Notes: generated by a model not told the origin, from the sequence alone. DNA of 64,000 nucleotides from a bacterium (GCA_037481695.1 JBBFLE010000008.1:1-64000); one strand, 5' to 3'. Shown: positions 9,143 to 18,012, counted from the stretch's first letter. Translations and numbers: made by a program.

Positions 9143-9852
9143 CCCTAACCACAATGTAATCAAATCCGTCTTTCCATAGGGAAACAACTTCCATCACCGG
9201 TGAGTGAGAATACCAATAAGCACGAAGCAGCCGACTAGGTCGGGGCATTCTTTCTATGCAGCGATACCAACCACCATCATTCAAGAGAATATCAAACGGG
9301 TTCGTCCTTTCTGTTACCTGATAACCTCCGCCCGTCTAGGGGACAGGATACTCCCCAAAGGGACGATCCTCACACTCTGTTTTCCTCACAAATATGATCC
9401 TATTACCACGCGCCATGACCAACCAAAGATGGTATGGCCGTCCAAATGCGATCTCGGCAAATATGGAAAGGTGTTTCAATTGGCCCCGCGTTAACTATAC
9501 GACACATTTCAGCAAAAGCTCTCTTCGGATCTGGCAAGTGCTCAAAGACGTGATGTGCATAAGCGAAATCAAAAGTTTTATCGGCAAATGGTAGCGCGGC
9601 CAAATCAGCCTAAACGAACAAACACCCTAGCTTACGGAAATCTTCCACTTTTATTTCCGGACCGTTTCCCAAGGGCCGTTGAACAGGTTCCACGAATCTA
9701 TCAACTACCACCATAGATCGTGGATGAGGGTTAGCGCCACATCCAAGATCAATGATACGCTTTCTCTCCTGAAGGCGCTTCTGTAACTCCTTCCATTCTG
9801 GGCTAACTTCGAACGAGCGTTCAAGTTCCCATCCCAAAAGTGAGCGCAACAC
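9120..9852 (-). pseudogene. class I SAM methyltransferase, inactivated
   Basis: The frame from GTG 9852 gives a methyltransferase N-terminus with motif I RIIDLGCGANPHP. An in-frame TAG at 9610-9612 interrupts it, after which the same frame continues with LPFADKTFDFAYAHHVFEH, the usual motif II/III region. Near 9430 the homology moves to another frame (WLVMARGNRIIFVRKT), which holds a second TAG near 9337. It then runs through PSRLLRAYWYSHSPVMEVVS to a stop at 9120-9122. Two nonsense codons and one frameshift make it a pseudogene. It lies between wzt and the GT4 gene, where glycan-modifying methyltransferases are common. Confidence 0.82.
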
Positions 9853-9928
9853 TGATGTGAGTAGCCTAGGAATACCATGCTATGATATCTCCGGGCTATG
9901 GACGGCAGAACCCTGTTAAGCAACGCTG

Positions 9929-11254
9929 TTAATCGGAGTATGAATCCACATACCAATGTGATTGCTGGGCAAGGTAACCTTGACTGCGAAGCAGTGTAGC
10001 TCCTGTCCCAAAGAAGTTCCCGGACTCCACTCGAAAACGCAAGGCATTCTCGACACAGTCAACATTGCGACGTGGGATCCTCGTGCCCAATGCCACCAAG
10101 ACACTGTATTCCCCCTCTGCCAGTGGTAAATGAGGGAGAAAGCATTTGAGGACCCCTTTGCCGCGCAAGGTCTTGTCGAAGCCAGGAGATAGATGAGTAC
10201 CCACAGTGCAGACACGCTCTCCCAAATAGGAGCATATCCCTATCACAGCATAGTCTATGCTGATGTCGCCACATTCACATTCAATTTCAAATACCACATC
10301 CTCGCCTGTCTTAATGGTATCCCTATATCCAATGCCATCCTTGGAAAGAAGACCCAGGAATTTGATGATGGGTAACATGCCACGCTGACGCCCGGGGTGC
10401 TCACATAGATCTACAAAGCCATAATTTTGAGTTGAAGCTGAATTCAGGTACTTCTCCACTGCTTCACTTCCAGCACCGCTAAATACCAACTTGCCATTTT
10501 CCAAGACCAGTCCCCTTTCGCAAAGATGTTGGACTGCAGACATATTATGACTCACAAACAAAACCGTCCGCCCTTCCTTGGCCACATCCCCCATCTTTCC
10601 CAGGCACTTCTTCTGGAAGGCTGCATCCCCCACCGCCAGCACCTCATCCACCAGCAGGATCTCCGGCTCCAGGTGAGCGGCCACGGCAAAGGCCAGGCGC
10701 ACATACATGCCGCTGGAGTAGCGTTTCACCGGCGTGTCAATGAACTTCTCTATCTCAGCAAAGGCCACAATCTCGTCGAACTTGCGTTCAATCTCAGCCT
10801 TCTTCATCCCCAAAATGGCACCGTTGAGGTAAATGTTTTCTCTTCCGGTCAGCTCCGGGTGAAATCCGGTGCCAACCTCCAGTAGAGAGCCCACGCGCCC
10901 GTGAATTACCACCCGGCCCTCGGTCGGCTCAATGATGCGGGAAAGGATCTTTAGAAGCGTGCTCTTGCCTGCCCCGTTACGCCCGATGATCCCAATGACC
11001 TCTCCCCGCCGGACCTCAAACCCAACATCTCTCAAAGCCCAAAACCATTCCTCCTCCTGACGCCTTCTGAGGCGCGGAGACTTGGCTCTAAAGCTTCTCC
11101 AGGAGCGTATCCCTTCCAGCATTGAGGCCACACGATGGGTAATAGAATCCCTTAGCGTGGAATACCTCTGCTCCTTGGTCCGCCCGAGCCGGTATCGTTT
11201 CCCGAGCCCTTCGACCTTTATTGCCACTTCGTCAGTTAGTTCCTTAGATGACAT
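9929..11254 (-). CDS. wzt: ABC transporter ATPase for polysaccharide export, with C-terminal glycan-binding domain
   Basis: The ATP-binding half of an O-antigen/capsule-type exporter. The N-terminal ABC domain has Walker A GRNGAGKST, signature YSSGMYVRLAFA, Walker B EILLVDEVLAVGD and the H-loop FVSHN. About 190 further residues after the ABC fold match in length and position the Wzt C-terminal beta-sandwich that recognises the capped end of the glycan. I chose ATG 11254 (441 aa, MSSKELTDEV...) because the longer frame reads back into the permease. The gene overlaps wzm by 11 nt. A Wzt with this extension usually exports chains with a methyl or other terminal cap, which fits the methyltransferase genes just downstream. 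Confidence 0.93.
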   Translation of the reverse strand: MSSKELTDEVAIKVEGLGKRYRLGRTKEQRYSTLRDSITHRVASMLEGIRSWRSFRAKSPRLRRRQEEEWFWALRDVGFEVRRGEVIGIIGRNGAGKSTLLKILSRIIEPTEGRVVIHGRVGSLLEVGTGFHPELTGRENIYLNGAILGMKKAEIERKFDEIVAFAEIEKFIDTPVKRYSSGMYVRLAFAVAAHLEPEILLVDEVLAVGDAAFQKKCLGKMGDVAKEGRTVLFVSHNMSAVQHLCERGLVLENGKLVFSGAGSEAVEKYLNSASTQNYGFVDLCEHPGRQRGMLPIIKFLGLLSKDGIGYRDTIKTGEDVVFEIECECGDISIDYAVIGICSYLGERVCTVGTHLSPGFDKTLRGKGVLKCFLPHLPLAEGEYSVLVALGTRIPRRNVDCVENALRFRVESGNFFGTGATLLRSQGYLAQQSHWYVDSYSD

Positions 11255-12110
11255 CGGCAAAAGACCTCTCCATACGCTGGAAGAACCAAAGGCCCGACCC
11301 ACAAAGAAAAAACGCCACCACGGTTGAAATTAATACCGGCGCACAGGGGAAGGATGATCCGAGAACAGACCATCGGAGGCCTTCGATTGCCCCGACCATA
11401 GGGTTAAGTCCGAACGCCCAACGCCACGGCCCGGGAACGAAATCTGAGGGATAAAAGACAGGCGTTAGAAACATCCATAGTTGGGTAAGAAAAGGAATAA
11501 CATGACCGACATCTCGATATTTGACGTTGAGAGCGCAAAGCCAAAGGCCAGCGCCCAGAGCTGCCAATGTGGCAAGCAACAGAAAAAGAGGGCAAAAGAA
11601 CAATCCAGTGCCTAAAGGGACCCCGTAAAGAAAAGTCATCCCCAAAACCACAAGAAATCCTACCGCGAAGTCGATCCAGCCAGTGCAAACCGCAGCCAGA
11701 GGCACCACCAGACGAGGAAAATAGACCTTGGTTATAAGGTTAGCATTCCCAACCAGGCTTACTGAACTGCGACTCAGGGAGCCGGAGAAGTATCCCCACA
11801 GTAGTACCCCTGGAATTACGAACACCTCATAAGGAACATCTCCTGATTGGATCCTTGCAAGACGGTGAAAGACAAGAGTGAAAACTATAGTTGTGGCCAG
11901 AGGCTGAAAAAGCACCCATATTACGCCAATTGCCGTCTGCTTGTAGCGGACCTTAACGTCCCGCCAGACGAGAAAGTATAACAATTCACGATAATTCCAT
12001 AATTCCTCCCACTTCAAAGACATCCATCCTCTGGAAGGCTCAATCACTGTGATATGCTCTTCCACAGAATCCTTTCCGGTAGTCCTCTTAAACTTAGACC
12101 TCAAGCCCAT
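11244..12110 (-). CDS. wzm: ABC-2 type polysaccharide export permease
   Basis: An integral membrane partner of Wzt, 288 aa with about six hydrophobic segments. The amphipathic N-terminus leads to the conserved YRELLYFLVWRDVKVRYKQT, which precedes the first membrane segment in ABC-2 exporters. Later landmarks are GVIWVLFQPL, LWGYFSGSLSRSS and LNVKYRDVGHV. It translocates undecaprenyl-linked glycan across the inner membrane. It is the first gene of the export and glycosyltransferase block, about 200 nt after the stop of the ligase-like gene. A sigma-54-like sequence in that gap has the wrong spacing. Confidence 0.93.
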   Translation of the reverse strand: MGLRSKFKRTTGKDSVEEHITVIEPSRGWMSLKWEELWNYRELLYFLVWRDVKVRYKQTAIGVIWVLFQPLATTIVFTLVFHRLARIQSGDVPYEVFVIPGVLLWGYFSGSLSRSSVSLVGNANLITKVYFPRLVVPLAAVCTGWIDFAVGFLVVLGMTFLYGVPLGTGLFFCPLFLLLATLAALGAGLWLCALNVKYRDVGHVIPFLTQLWMFLTPVFYPSDFVPGPWRWAFGLNPMVGAIEGLRWSVLGSSFPCAPVLISTVVAFFLCGSGLWFFQRMERSFADVI

Positions 12111-12313
12111 GCACCATCACTCAAGGCAAAAATATACACGTATCCCAGGTTATCTGGTTTTAGATCCTATCCAAGACTTGGTCATTCCCTCCGCCTTTTG
12201 TAAGCAAGGTTGTGCCACAAGGTCTAAAACAGAATAAAATCTCTGAGAAAATAGGCAGGGCTACCTGCTTTCGATCCCTTGGAAACTCTATCAGCCAAAT
12301 GCTTGCGCGATCA

Positions 12314-14380
12314 CTACTTGAAGAACTCCGAGGGTAGATGCTCTCCGGCGAAATATTGGGTGGGTGAGAGACCTAGCAGTCTTTCGTATTCATTCAACGG
12401 AACATGCTTGAGGTGTTTTTCTGAAGCCATCTCTAATTTTAGTTTCCATTCTTCCTTAAGTCCTTGTTCACCAAGCAATCCGCTTATCACAGACACTAGA
12501 TAGCAGCCCGCAACAAAATTAGGCTCCAATTCCACAGCCCTTTGGGCAGCCTTCAGGGCTTTTAAAATGTTCCCCCTTTTCCACTCCTCCAAAGCCAAAC
12601 GGGCCAGATAGTGCACATTGAAAGGACTCATCTGCACTGCCTTACGATATGCCTCTAAAGAGTGATCCTCGGCTTCCTTGCCTCCGATGCCACGAAGGCT
12701 CACATAGCTATAGAACTGGCCCAAGTGGAAAACGAGATGGGGATCCATTCGGTTAAGGGAGGCGGCTGTTTCAAACTTCTCCTCAGCCTCTTGCAAGTAC
12801 TCCAACTTTGCTTTTTTTTCGAACTCCTCCACCAACAGGTCTCCCAGAGCCTTGTGGAAGTAAGCTTGAGCCGGGTTAAGGCGAATGGCGTCTCTCAAAA
12901 GACCCTCTGCCGCTTCGAATCCGAGAACTGGTAGGGCATGCTCAGCCTTTTTAAAGACCAGGTCCGCCAGAAATACCCGTAGGGAGAAGTGGGGCCAGAA
13001 CACAAGAACAAGAAACAGGGTCACCAGGACGAGAATACCCCTGGAAGGCCTGGACGGGTTGGCTGGAGACGGGGAGTTACTGCTTTGAGTTTCCTTTGCT
13101 CCCCTTTCAAAGGCTCTCCAGTAATATCCCACAATGCCCGCAGCCAATACCGCCAGGAATACACTGGGAGGGGAGTCCACGATCTCGTGGAAAAAGGCTT
13201 GAGACATCACCGCCACGAGTGCAAGCAGGGCTGAGACTACGTGCGCTCTTGCAACAGCACGCTGCGGCCCATCCCAAGCATCGGCTGAGGTGCTGTGGAT
13301 GCCTGGTTGTTGGCAACTGCCTTGAGGCCGGCCTAGGGGCTCAAGGGAAGCATGGTGATTTTGTTTTGCCTGCGGTGGGTCAGCAAAAAAGCGCAGGAGG
13401 CTCCGGATTCTTATGAATATGATGACAATCGCAGCCAGCAAGCAGACGGCACCCGGCAAGCCCAGCTCGGCTGTCACCTGAAGGTAGGAGTTGTGCGCGT
13501 CACGGTACATTCTGCCGAAACGTCCTATCTCTCTTTCCAGGGGGAACCTGTACGCATGGGTGCTGTATTCGAAGTTACCTATTCCAACACCCATGACCGG
13601 ATGGTCTCCAATGATCTTCAGTGTTTGCTCCCAGATCCTGATCCTGTCAAAGGCATAAGGATCTTTGCTGACGCCTTTGCTCAGGCGGTCCCTGGCTGGA
13701 TTGGGAAAGATGACGAGGGCTGCCACCAAAACCGCCGCCCCCACCAGGGCCCAGCGGGCCTTTCGCGTGCTTGCCCATATCCAGACCACAGCTACCAGCA
13801 CTAGCCCCCCAAGGCCGCTTCTCGACTGTGTGCACCAGAGGCTTCCGATCAGAATGGCCAGTGCACCAATGCAGAGGCAGAATCTCCCTACACTTTTTCT
13901 ACTGGAAGTAATTGAGCCGAGAACAAATCCGATTGATCCGAGATAGTACGAGGCTGCAAAGTTCGGGTTAAAAAAAGTACTAGCTGATCTTACTTGTCCC
14001 ATTGCAAGTTTTTGATAAATACCATAGAGAGCATACATACAACTACATGCAATGAGTATTTTAATGCAGTACCGCAGATAAATCTCATTTATATCGTAGA
14101 TAATCAAAATCACTAAACAACTAAATAACAATATATCGATAAGTTCTAGCCTTGATGAGAGCTCATAGTTTGACGTAGCCCAAGATAAAATGCTTGTTCC
14201 ACAAAAAATACTTAAAGGTAAAAAAAAATATATGTCTTTTTTGCCTTTATCTATTGCTATAACAATAGCAGAGATTCTCCAAAGAACGCTGAGGGTGAGA
14301 AGACCTTGCCTGAGAGCAGAAGACCAAGGTTCGTTGCCGCCACCACCTAGCCCTGCAGAACATAAAGCCGCAAAGCCCAA
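12314..14380 (-). CDS. O-antigen ligase/polymerase family membrane protein with C-terminal TPRs
   Basis: 688 aa. The first ~430 residues carry multiple hydrophobic segments. They include a periplasmic loop with RIWEQTLKIIGDHPVMGVGI and the DAHNSYLQVTAELGLPG motif typical of the Wzy_C / WaaL / PglL superfamily. From about residue 500 the protein is soluble and helical with TPR-like repeats (for example LLRDAIRLNPAQAYFHKALG). It could polymerise or ligate the glycan to lipid A, or be an O-oligosaccharyltransferase for the pilin encoded just upstream. Sequence alone does not decide. The only standard start is TTG 14380, although the open frame and hydrophobic sequence extend upstream without another usual start codon. 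Confidence 0.82.
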   Translation of the reverse strand: MGFAALCSAGLGGGGNEPWSSALRQGLLTLSVLWRISAIVIAIDKGKKDIYFFLPLSIFCGTSILSWATSNYELSSRLELIDILLFSCLVILIIYDINEIYLRYCIKILIACSCMYALYGIYQKLAMGQVRSASTFFNPNFAASYYLGSIGFVLGSITSSRKSVGRFCLCIGALAILIGSLWCTQSRSGLGGLVLVAVVWIWASTRKARWALVGAAVLVAALVIFPNPARDRLSKGVSKDPYAFDRIRIWEQTLKIIGDHPVMGVGIGNFEYSTHAYRFPLEREIGRFGRMYRDAHNSYLQVTAELGLPGAVCLLAAIVIIFIRIRSLLRFFADPPQAKQNHHASLEPLGRPQGSCQQPGIHSTSADAWDGPQRAVARAHVVSALLALVAVMSQAFFHEIVDSPPSVFLAVLAAGIVGYYWRAFERGAKETQSSNSPSPANPSRPSRGILVLVTLFLVLVFWPHFSLRVFLADLVFKKAEHALPVLGFEAAEGLLRDAIRLNPAQAYFHKALGDLLVEEFEKKAKLEYLQEAEEKFETAASLNRMDPHLVFHLGQFYSYVSLRGIGGKEAEDHSLEAYRKAVQMSPFNVHYLARLALEEWKRGNILKALKAAQRAVELEPNFVAGCYLVSVISGLLGEQGLKEEWKLKLEMASEKHLKHVPLNEYERLLGLSPTQYFAGEHLPSEFFK

Positions 14381-14435
14381 AGCCCAGCTTAATGATTGTT
14401 GTAGATTCGCTCTCAGAGTTTCCCCGCCACCAAGA

Positions 14436-14466
14436 ATGGAAGGCGCCCCACCAAGGCGCCTTCCAT
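14436..14466 (-). terminator. 12-bp perfect hairpin after the first pilin gene
   Basis: ATGGAAGGCGCC pairs perfectly with GGCGCCTTCCAT around a 7-nt loop, 18 nt past the pilin stop. Only a weak T-rich tail (TTCTT) follows on the minus strand. It may be an imperfect intrinsic terminator or an mRNA 3' stabiliser that separates the abundant pilin message from the ligase gene. Confidence 0.55.
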
Positions 14467-14483
14467 GTGATTTAGCATAACAC

Positions 14484-14975
14484 TCACAAAACTTGGCTGC
14501 ACCTTACCATATTCCTAGCGTAGGCATCACAATTGGATCCAGATGTACCATCTTCGTCATCACAGCAAACACCTCTTGGTGTTGCTTTCAACTGTGTTCC
14601 AGTGGCGGTGGTTCCATCAGAAGCTCTCACAGTAAGCGTGTACAAAGTGCAGTTAGTTCCGTCTCTTTGATATGTGCCCCATCCAGCCCATTTAACTCCT
14701 GCCACGTTACTGGGAAAGGTAAGTCCATAGCTCGACAACGTAGTTTGAAGAGCATCGAAATCAGCAATCGCGGATGGGTAACATCCATCGTCCCTGTCTG
14801 CTGCAAATTGAGAAAGAGAACTGCGAACGGTCTCAAGGTTTGCTGCGGCAGTGGCGATTATGGACTTTTTCTTGAAGCTTATGAAATTGGGGATTGCGAT
14901 CGCAGCCAGGATGCCTATGATGGCAACCACGATCATAAGCTCGATCAGGGTGAAACCTTTCTGTCCTCTTTTCAT
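14484..14975 (-). CDS. type IV pilin (PilA-like), six cysteines
   Basis: A prepilin of 163 aa with a type III signal peptide. Cleavage after Gly7 gives a mature N-terminus [18 protein letters not shown] with Phe1 and Glu5 of the mature protein, followed by the long hydrophobic helix. The globular part carries Cys at 65, 109, 137, 138, 149 and 159. The start has a strong ribosome site (AGGAGGAG). It is a full-length pilin, not the short Geobacter conductive-pilin type. It is paralogous to the pilin at 15447-15929 with the same cysteine order, and is preceded by a consensus sigma-54 promoter at 15102-15117. Whether it is the major subunit is not shown. Confidence 0.93.
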   Translation of the reverse strand: MKRGQKGFTLIELMIVVAIIGILAAIAIPNFISFKKKSIIATAAANLETVRSSLSQFAADRDDGCYPSAIADFDALQTTLSSYGLTFPSNVAGVKWAGWGTYQRDGTNCTLYTLTVRASDGTTATGTQLKATPRGVCCDDEDGTSGSNCDAYARNMVRCSQVL

Positions 14976-15446
14976 TTTTTCTCCTCCTTCTTTTTCACTT
15001 TAGACTTTTCCCAACGTCCCTTTTTTCTTGTCGGCTTCTCCTCTCAAGACTTTAGCCCCTTCATCCCCCCTTTCCGTCTGAACTCCACGTGGCTTTCCAT
15101 ATGCAAGGGTCGTGCCACAAGTTCAGAAGGGGATCCATAGTACAAAGCCAAGATTCAGATCTTTCCAGGGTCGGCCCACCTAGAATTGGTAGTAATTCTG
15201 CCGTCAAGACTTTCCAAACAACTCTCTCTTGGCTTGTGAAGCGTGCTGCAAGAATATTCATTGCCCCTCACACTGCCCCATTTTGTCAATCTTGCTGCCG
15301 CACAGTGTCGCTCAAGAATCGCGAGCATCTCTATGCCTCCCAAGGGCCTTTTCCAAGATCAAAGGCTACCTAATTCCTCGTAGGCTTTCCCACGGTGGCA
15401 TGAACCGTGGCTCGACCCTCCCAGGAAACCTTTGACATTTATTTCT
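14976..15446. other. regulatory spacer between the two pilin genes
   Basis: 471 nt without a gene. It holds the sigma-54 promoter of the first pilin, a 5' untranslated region of about 115 nt, and one TTGTCA site at 15283-15288 some 170 nt upstream of the promoter. It also holds a modest inverted repeat (CCACGG/CCGTGG, near 15391-15411) downstream of the second pilin. No conserved reading frame is visible. Confidence 0.6.
15102..15117 (-). promoter_or_regulatory. sigma-54 promoter of first pilin
   Basis: On the minus strand the sequence is TGGCACGACCCTTGCA. It matches the -24/-12 consensus TGGCAC-N5-TTGC at every defining base, with the required 10 nt between GG and GC. The start of transcription should fall near 15091, leaving about 115 nt before the pilin ATG. 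The sigma-54 activator gene pilR lies in the same cluster. Confidence 0.85.
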
Positions 15447-15929
15447 TCAAGGAACGCCAAGGGCCGAACATGGGACAATATTCCTGGCAAAGTTGGCACA
15501 GTTGCTGGGGGGATCGCTCTCGCTGCTACAGCAGACTCCTGATGGCAGGGCCTTTAGGCGGGTGGCCCCGTCTGAGGCTGTCACGGTAATCGTGTATACC
15601 TTACAATCAGTTTCATCCCTAAGATATCCGTGGAATATGGACCACCTGACTCCCTGGGGTGTGGAGGGGAAAGAAAGCCCGTGACTGGTTAAAGTTGTAA
15701 CGAAGTCGCCATACTCATGTATAGTGGGCGGATAGCACCAGTCATCCTGGGCGGCTGCATAGCTTGAGAGCACGGCCCTGGCATTTTCCAGATTTGCCGC
15801 TGCTGTTGCTATTGTGGCCTTTTTTTTGAACCCTATGAAATTGGGTATCGCCACCGCGGCCAGGATTCCTATGATGGCCACAACAATCATGAGTTCTATA
15901 AGGGTGAAGCCCTTTTGGGTTTGACTCAT
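15447..15929 (-). CDS. type IV pilin paralogue, six cysteines
   Basis: A prepilin of 160 aa starting at ATG 15929, which has a GGGAGG ribosome site. The longer frame to 15971 would add 14 residues before the signal and would begin within the promoter region. Cleavage after Gly7 gives [18 protein letters not shown]. Cysteines lie at 65, 109, 133, 134, 144 and 154, the same order as in the other pilin (65, 109, 137, 138, 149, 159). The two share blocks such as CYP, GVCC and FARN/YARN. Tandem duplication is the simplest explanation. The gene lies between pilR and the first pilin, with its own sigma-54 promoter at 15974-15988. Confidence 0.93.
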   Translation of the reverse strand: MSQTQKGFTLIELMIVVAIIGILAAVAIPNFIGFKKKATIATAAANLENARAVLSSYAAAQDDWCYPPTIHEYGDFVTTLTSHGLSFPSTPQGVRWSIFHGYLRDETDCKVYTITVTASDGATRLKALPSGVCCSSESDPPSNCANFARNIVPCSALGVP

Positions 15930-16211
15930 GAGATCCTCCCCATGAGGAGCTGTACACCTTTCACACCGCATCCAAGCAACTTACATGCCCTTGCCACGGG
16001 CGGGCCTCACAGAAAAAGGCAAATAAGAAGAATTGCAAGAAATATCCAAAAGCCCTTGCCTTGCTGAAAACCTCTTTTCTCTGGAGTTGAATGGCTCATC
16101 CCCTGCAAAAAAACCAATCCATGAGACTCCAACCCCTCTTTTGATGGCCCTTGAAGTGGAACGAGAAAGAGCACTCTGGTGCCGTAAATTGTCATTGTGT
16201 GACAAAAATTG
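15930..16211. other. pilR-pilin intergenic control region
   Basis: 282 nt that carry the sigma-54 promoter of the second pilin near its low end and three of four TTGTCA/TGACAA sites near its high end. The sequence between is AT-rich with no recognised gene. Confidence 0.6.
15974..15988 (-). promoter_or_regulatory. sigma-54 promoter of second pilin
   Basis: The minus strand reads GGCATGTAAGTTGCT, matching GGCAYR-N4-TTGCW with 10 nt between GG and GC. The predicted start near 15964 gives a leader of about 35 nt that includes the GGGAGG ribosome site of the pilin. Confidence 0.8.
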
Positions 16212-16230
16212 TCATGTGGTTGGCTTGTCA
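16189..16230. promoter_or_regulatory. cluster of four TTGTCA/TGACAA sites, candidate PilR enhancer
   Basis: TTGTCA occurs at 16189-16194, its complement TGACAA at 16200-16205, and TTGTCA again at 16209-16214 and 16225-16230. The last lies in the final codons of pilR. The cluster is 200-240 nt upstream of the sigma-54 promoter at 15974-15988, a usual distance for an enhancer. PilR of Pseudomonas recognises repeated elements ending in TGTC, which makes PilR the likely ligand here. This is inference. Confidence 0.55.
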
Positions 16231-17675
16231 CTTTCCATTCCCAGTTTCTCAAGCCTATATCTTAGGGAACGAAAGCTTATTCCCAGGAGCCTGGCAGCCT
16301 CGGTCTTGACTCCTGCTGCCCGCTCCAGGGCCTTTAGAATGAATTCCCGCTCTTGTTCTTGAAGCCATTCCTCCAGGTTGAAGCCATTTCCAAGCATCTC
16401 GTCTTTGGTCTTCTCCCTGGTGGTCTGTTCTTCAGAGCCCCTCCTCTTGAAGCTTGCGAGTCTTAGGCTGTCAGGAAGGATGAGCTTGGACTGCTCCAGG
16501 GCCACCCCCCTCTGGATTATGTTTTCCAGCTCCCTCACGTTTCCCGGGAAATGGTAATTCTTCAGAACCTCCAGAGCATAGGAGGATAGGCCTTCTACAT
16601 CCTTTCCCATCTCCTGGGCGTATTTTTTCAGGAAGTGCTCGGCCAGAAGAGGGATGTCTTCCTTTCTTTCACGAAGTGGTGGGACGTGAATATTGACCAC
16701 GTTGATCCTGTAGTAAAGATCCTCACGAAAACGCCCGTTAATGACCTCCTCTTCCAGATTCTTGTTGGTGGCACATATGAAACGCACATCCACGTGAATA
16801 GGCTCGGTGCCCCCGATCCTCTGAAATGTCCTTTCCTGTACGACTCTTAGCAGCTTCACCTGCAAAGGCAGTGGCAGTTCCCCCACCTCGTCGAGAAACA
16901 CGGTCCCTCCCTGGGCCAGCTCCAGGAGACCGGGCTTGTTGGATACAGCGCCCGTGAAGGCCCCCTTTTGATAGCCAAAAAGTTCGCTTTCCAGGAGGTT
17001 TTCGGGAATGCCCCCACAGTTGATGGTGACTATGGGACCCTCCTTGCGAAGGCTGTGGTCATGGATGGCCAAGGCTACAAGTTCCTTGCCCGTGCCGCTT
17101 TCCCCTGTTATCAATACGTTGGTGGGAGTTGGGGCAACCTTGGGAATCAGATCGAAGATGCGCTGCATGGCTGGGCTGACACCCAGAATTTCACCCAAAC
17201 GGGTTCTTGTTCCAGAAGCCATTGTCTGGAGCCTGTCAGCCCCCTCCTTGAGCCTCCTCTTGAGGGCTCCCCGCACCACCTGCTTCATCTCTTCCACGTC
17301 AAAGGGCTTGGCTATGTAATCAAAGGCTCCACCCTTCATGGCGTCCACTGCTGTCTCTGTGGAGGCATAGGCGGTGATGAGAATCACTCCCACATCCGGA
17401 TCCCGCTCTTTGATGCCATTTAACAACTCGATGCCGCTCATCCTGGGCATCTTGAGGTCTGTGATCACAAGATCGAACTTTTCCCTTTCCATTGCCTCCA
17501 GGGCTTCTTCAGCGCTTGTGGCAGTGCAAACCCCATAGCCTTCCTTCTGCAGAAGGATACCCAGGAACTCCCTCATTCCCTCCTCATCGTCCACAATCAG
17601 TACTCTGGCCCCAGAGGGCTCGCAATCCGCCGCAGTGTCCAAAGGCTCATGGGACTTCAAGAAAGATCCCTCCAT
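16212..17675 (-). CDS. pilR: sigma-54-dependent response regulator, PilR type
   Basis: A 487-aa NtrC-family activator of pilin transcription. Receiver domain: VLIVDDEE, phospho-acceptor Asp73 in ITDLKMP, and the conserved Lys of AKPFD. The AAA+ domain has Walker A GESGTGKE (191-198), the sigma-54-contacting GAFTGA loop and FLDEVGE as Walker B. The C-terminal Fis-type helix-turn-helix is [20 protein letters not shown]. All functional motifs are intact. It is followed on the same strand by two pilins with sigma-54 promoters, matching the pilR-pilA order of Geobacter and relatives. The partner sensor kinase PilS is not in the window. Confidence 0.93.
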   Translation of the reverse strand: MEGSFLKSHEPLDTAADCEPSGARVLIVDDEEGMREFLGILLQKEGYGVCTATSAEEALEAMEREKFDLVITDLKMPRMSGIELLNGIKERDPDVGVILITAYASTETAVDAMKGGAFDYIAKPFDVEEMKQVVRGALKRRLKEGADRLQTMASGTRTRLGEILGVSPAMQRIFDLIPKVAPTPTNVLITGESGTGKELVALAIHDHSLRKEGPIVTINCGGIPENLLESELFGYQKGAFTGAVSNKPGLLELAQGGTVFLDEVGELPLPLQVKLLRVVQERTFQRIGGTEPIHVDVRFICATNKNLEEEVINGRFREDLYYRINVVNIHVPPLRERKEDIPLLAEHFLKKYAQEMGKDVEGLSSYALEVLKNYHFPGNVRELENIIQRGVALEQSKLILPDSLRLASFKRRGSEEQTTREKTKDEMLGNGFNLEEWLQEQEREFILKALERAAGVKTEAARLLGISFRSLRYRLEKLGMESDKPTT

Positions 17676-18012
17676 ATCGCATCTTTCCCCATGAAAATTC
17701 TTTGACTTAGGCCTGAAGGAAATTTCATCAAGAAGGCCAACCCATAAAACCCTCTGGGATCAAAGTCCATAGCTAAAGATCTCTTCTCAGGGCCCTTGAT
17801 TCCAGAGCTCCAGGCACTGCACCCTTATGGGCCTTAAAGAAAAGCCTTACAGGAACCAGGGCATACAATGAAGGGCACCAAGAAGCGTGCCCCTCCCCCA
17901 AAAGGGCCTTCAACTCCATAACAGTTCTTTTGTCAGGATCTTGATCCTTGTAAATGAAAACCTTTTGTGCCATCCCGTAGAGGGCTTTTTCCCGAAGCTG
18001 TCGATCTGGAGG
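17676..18012. other. pyrC-pilR spacer, no convincing gene
   Basis: 337 nt. A 66-codon frame on the minus strand (17773-17973) has no ribosome site and resembles nothing I know. No terminator with a T-tract follows pyrC and no clear promoter precedes pilR. Confidence 0.5.

Noticed and set aside
12202-12217. Sigma-54-like sequence TGGCACAACCTTGCT (minus strand) upstream of wzm
   Set aside because: Only 9 nt separate GG and GC; sigma-54 needs 10. The two pilin promoters in the same window keep the right spacing.
15391-15411. Terminator after the second pilin (CCACGG/CCGTGG)
   Set aside because: Short stem, 9-nt loop and no T-tract on the minus strand.
17773-17973. 66-codon open frame between pyrC and pilR
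   Set aside because: No ribosome site, no recognisable similarity, and length within chance for this composition.
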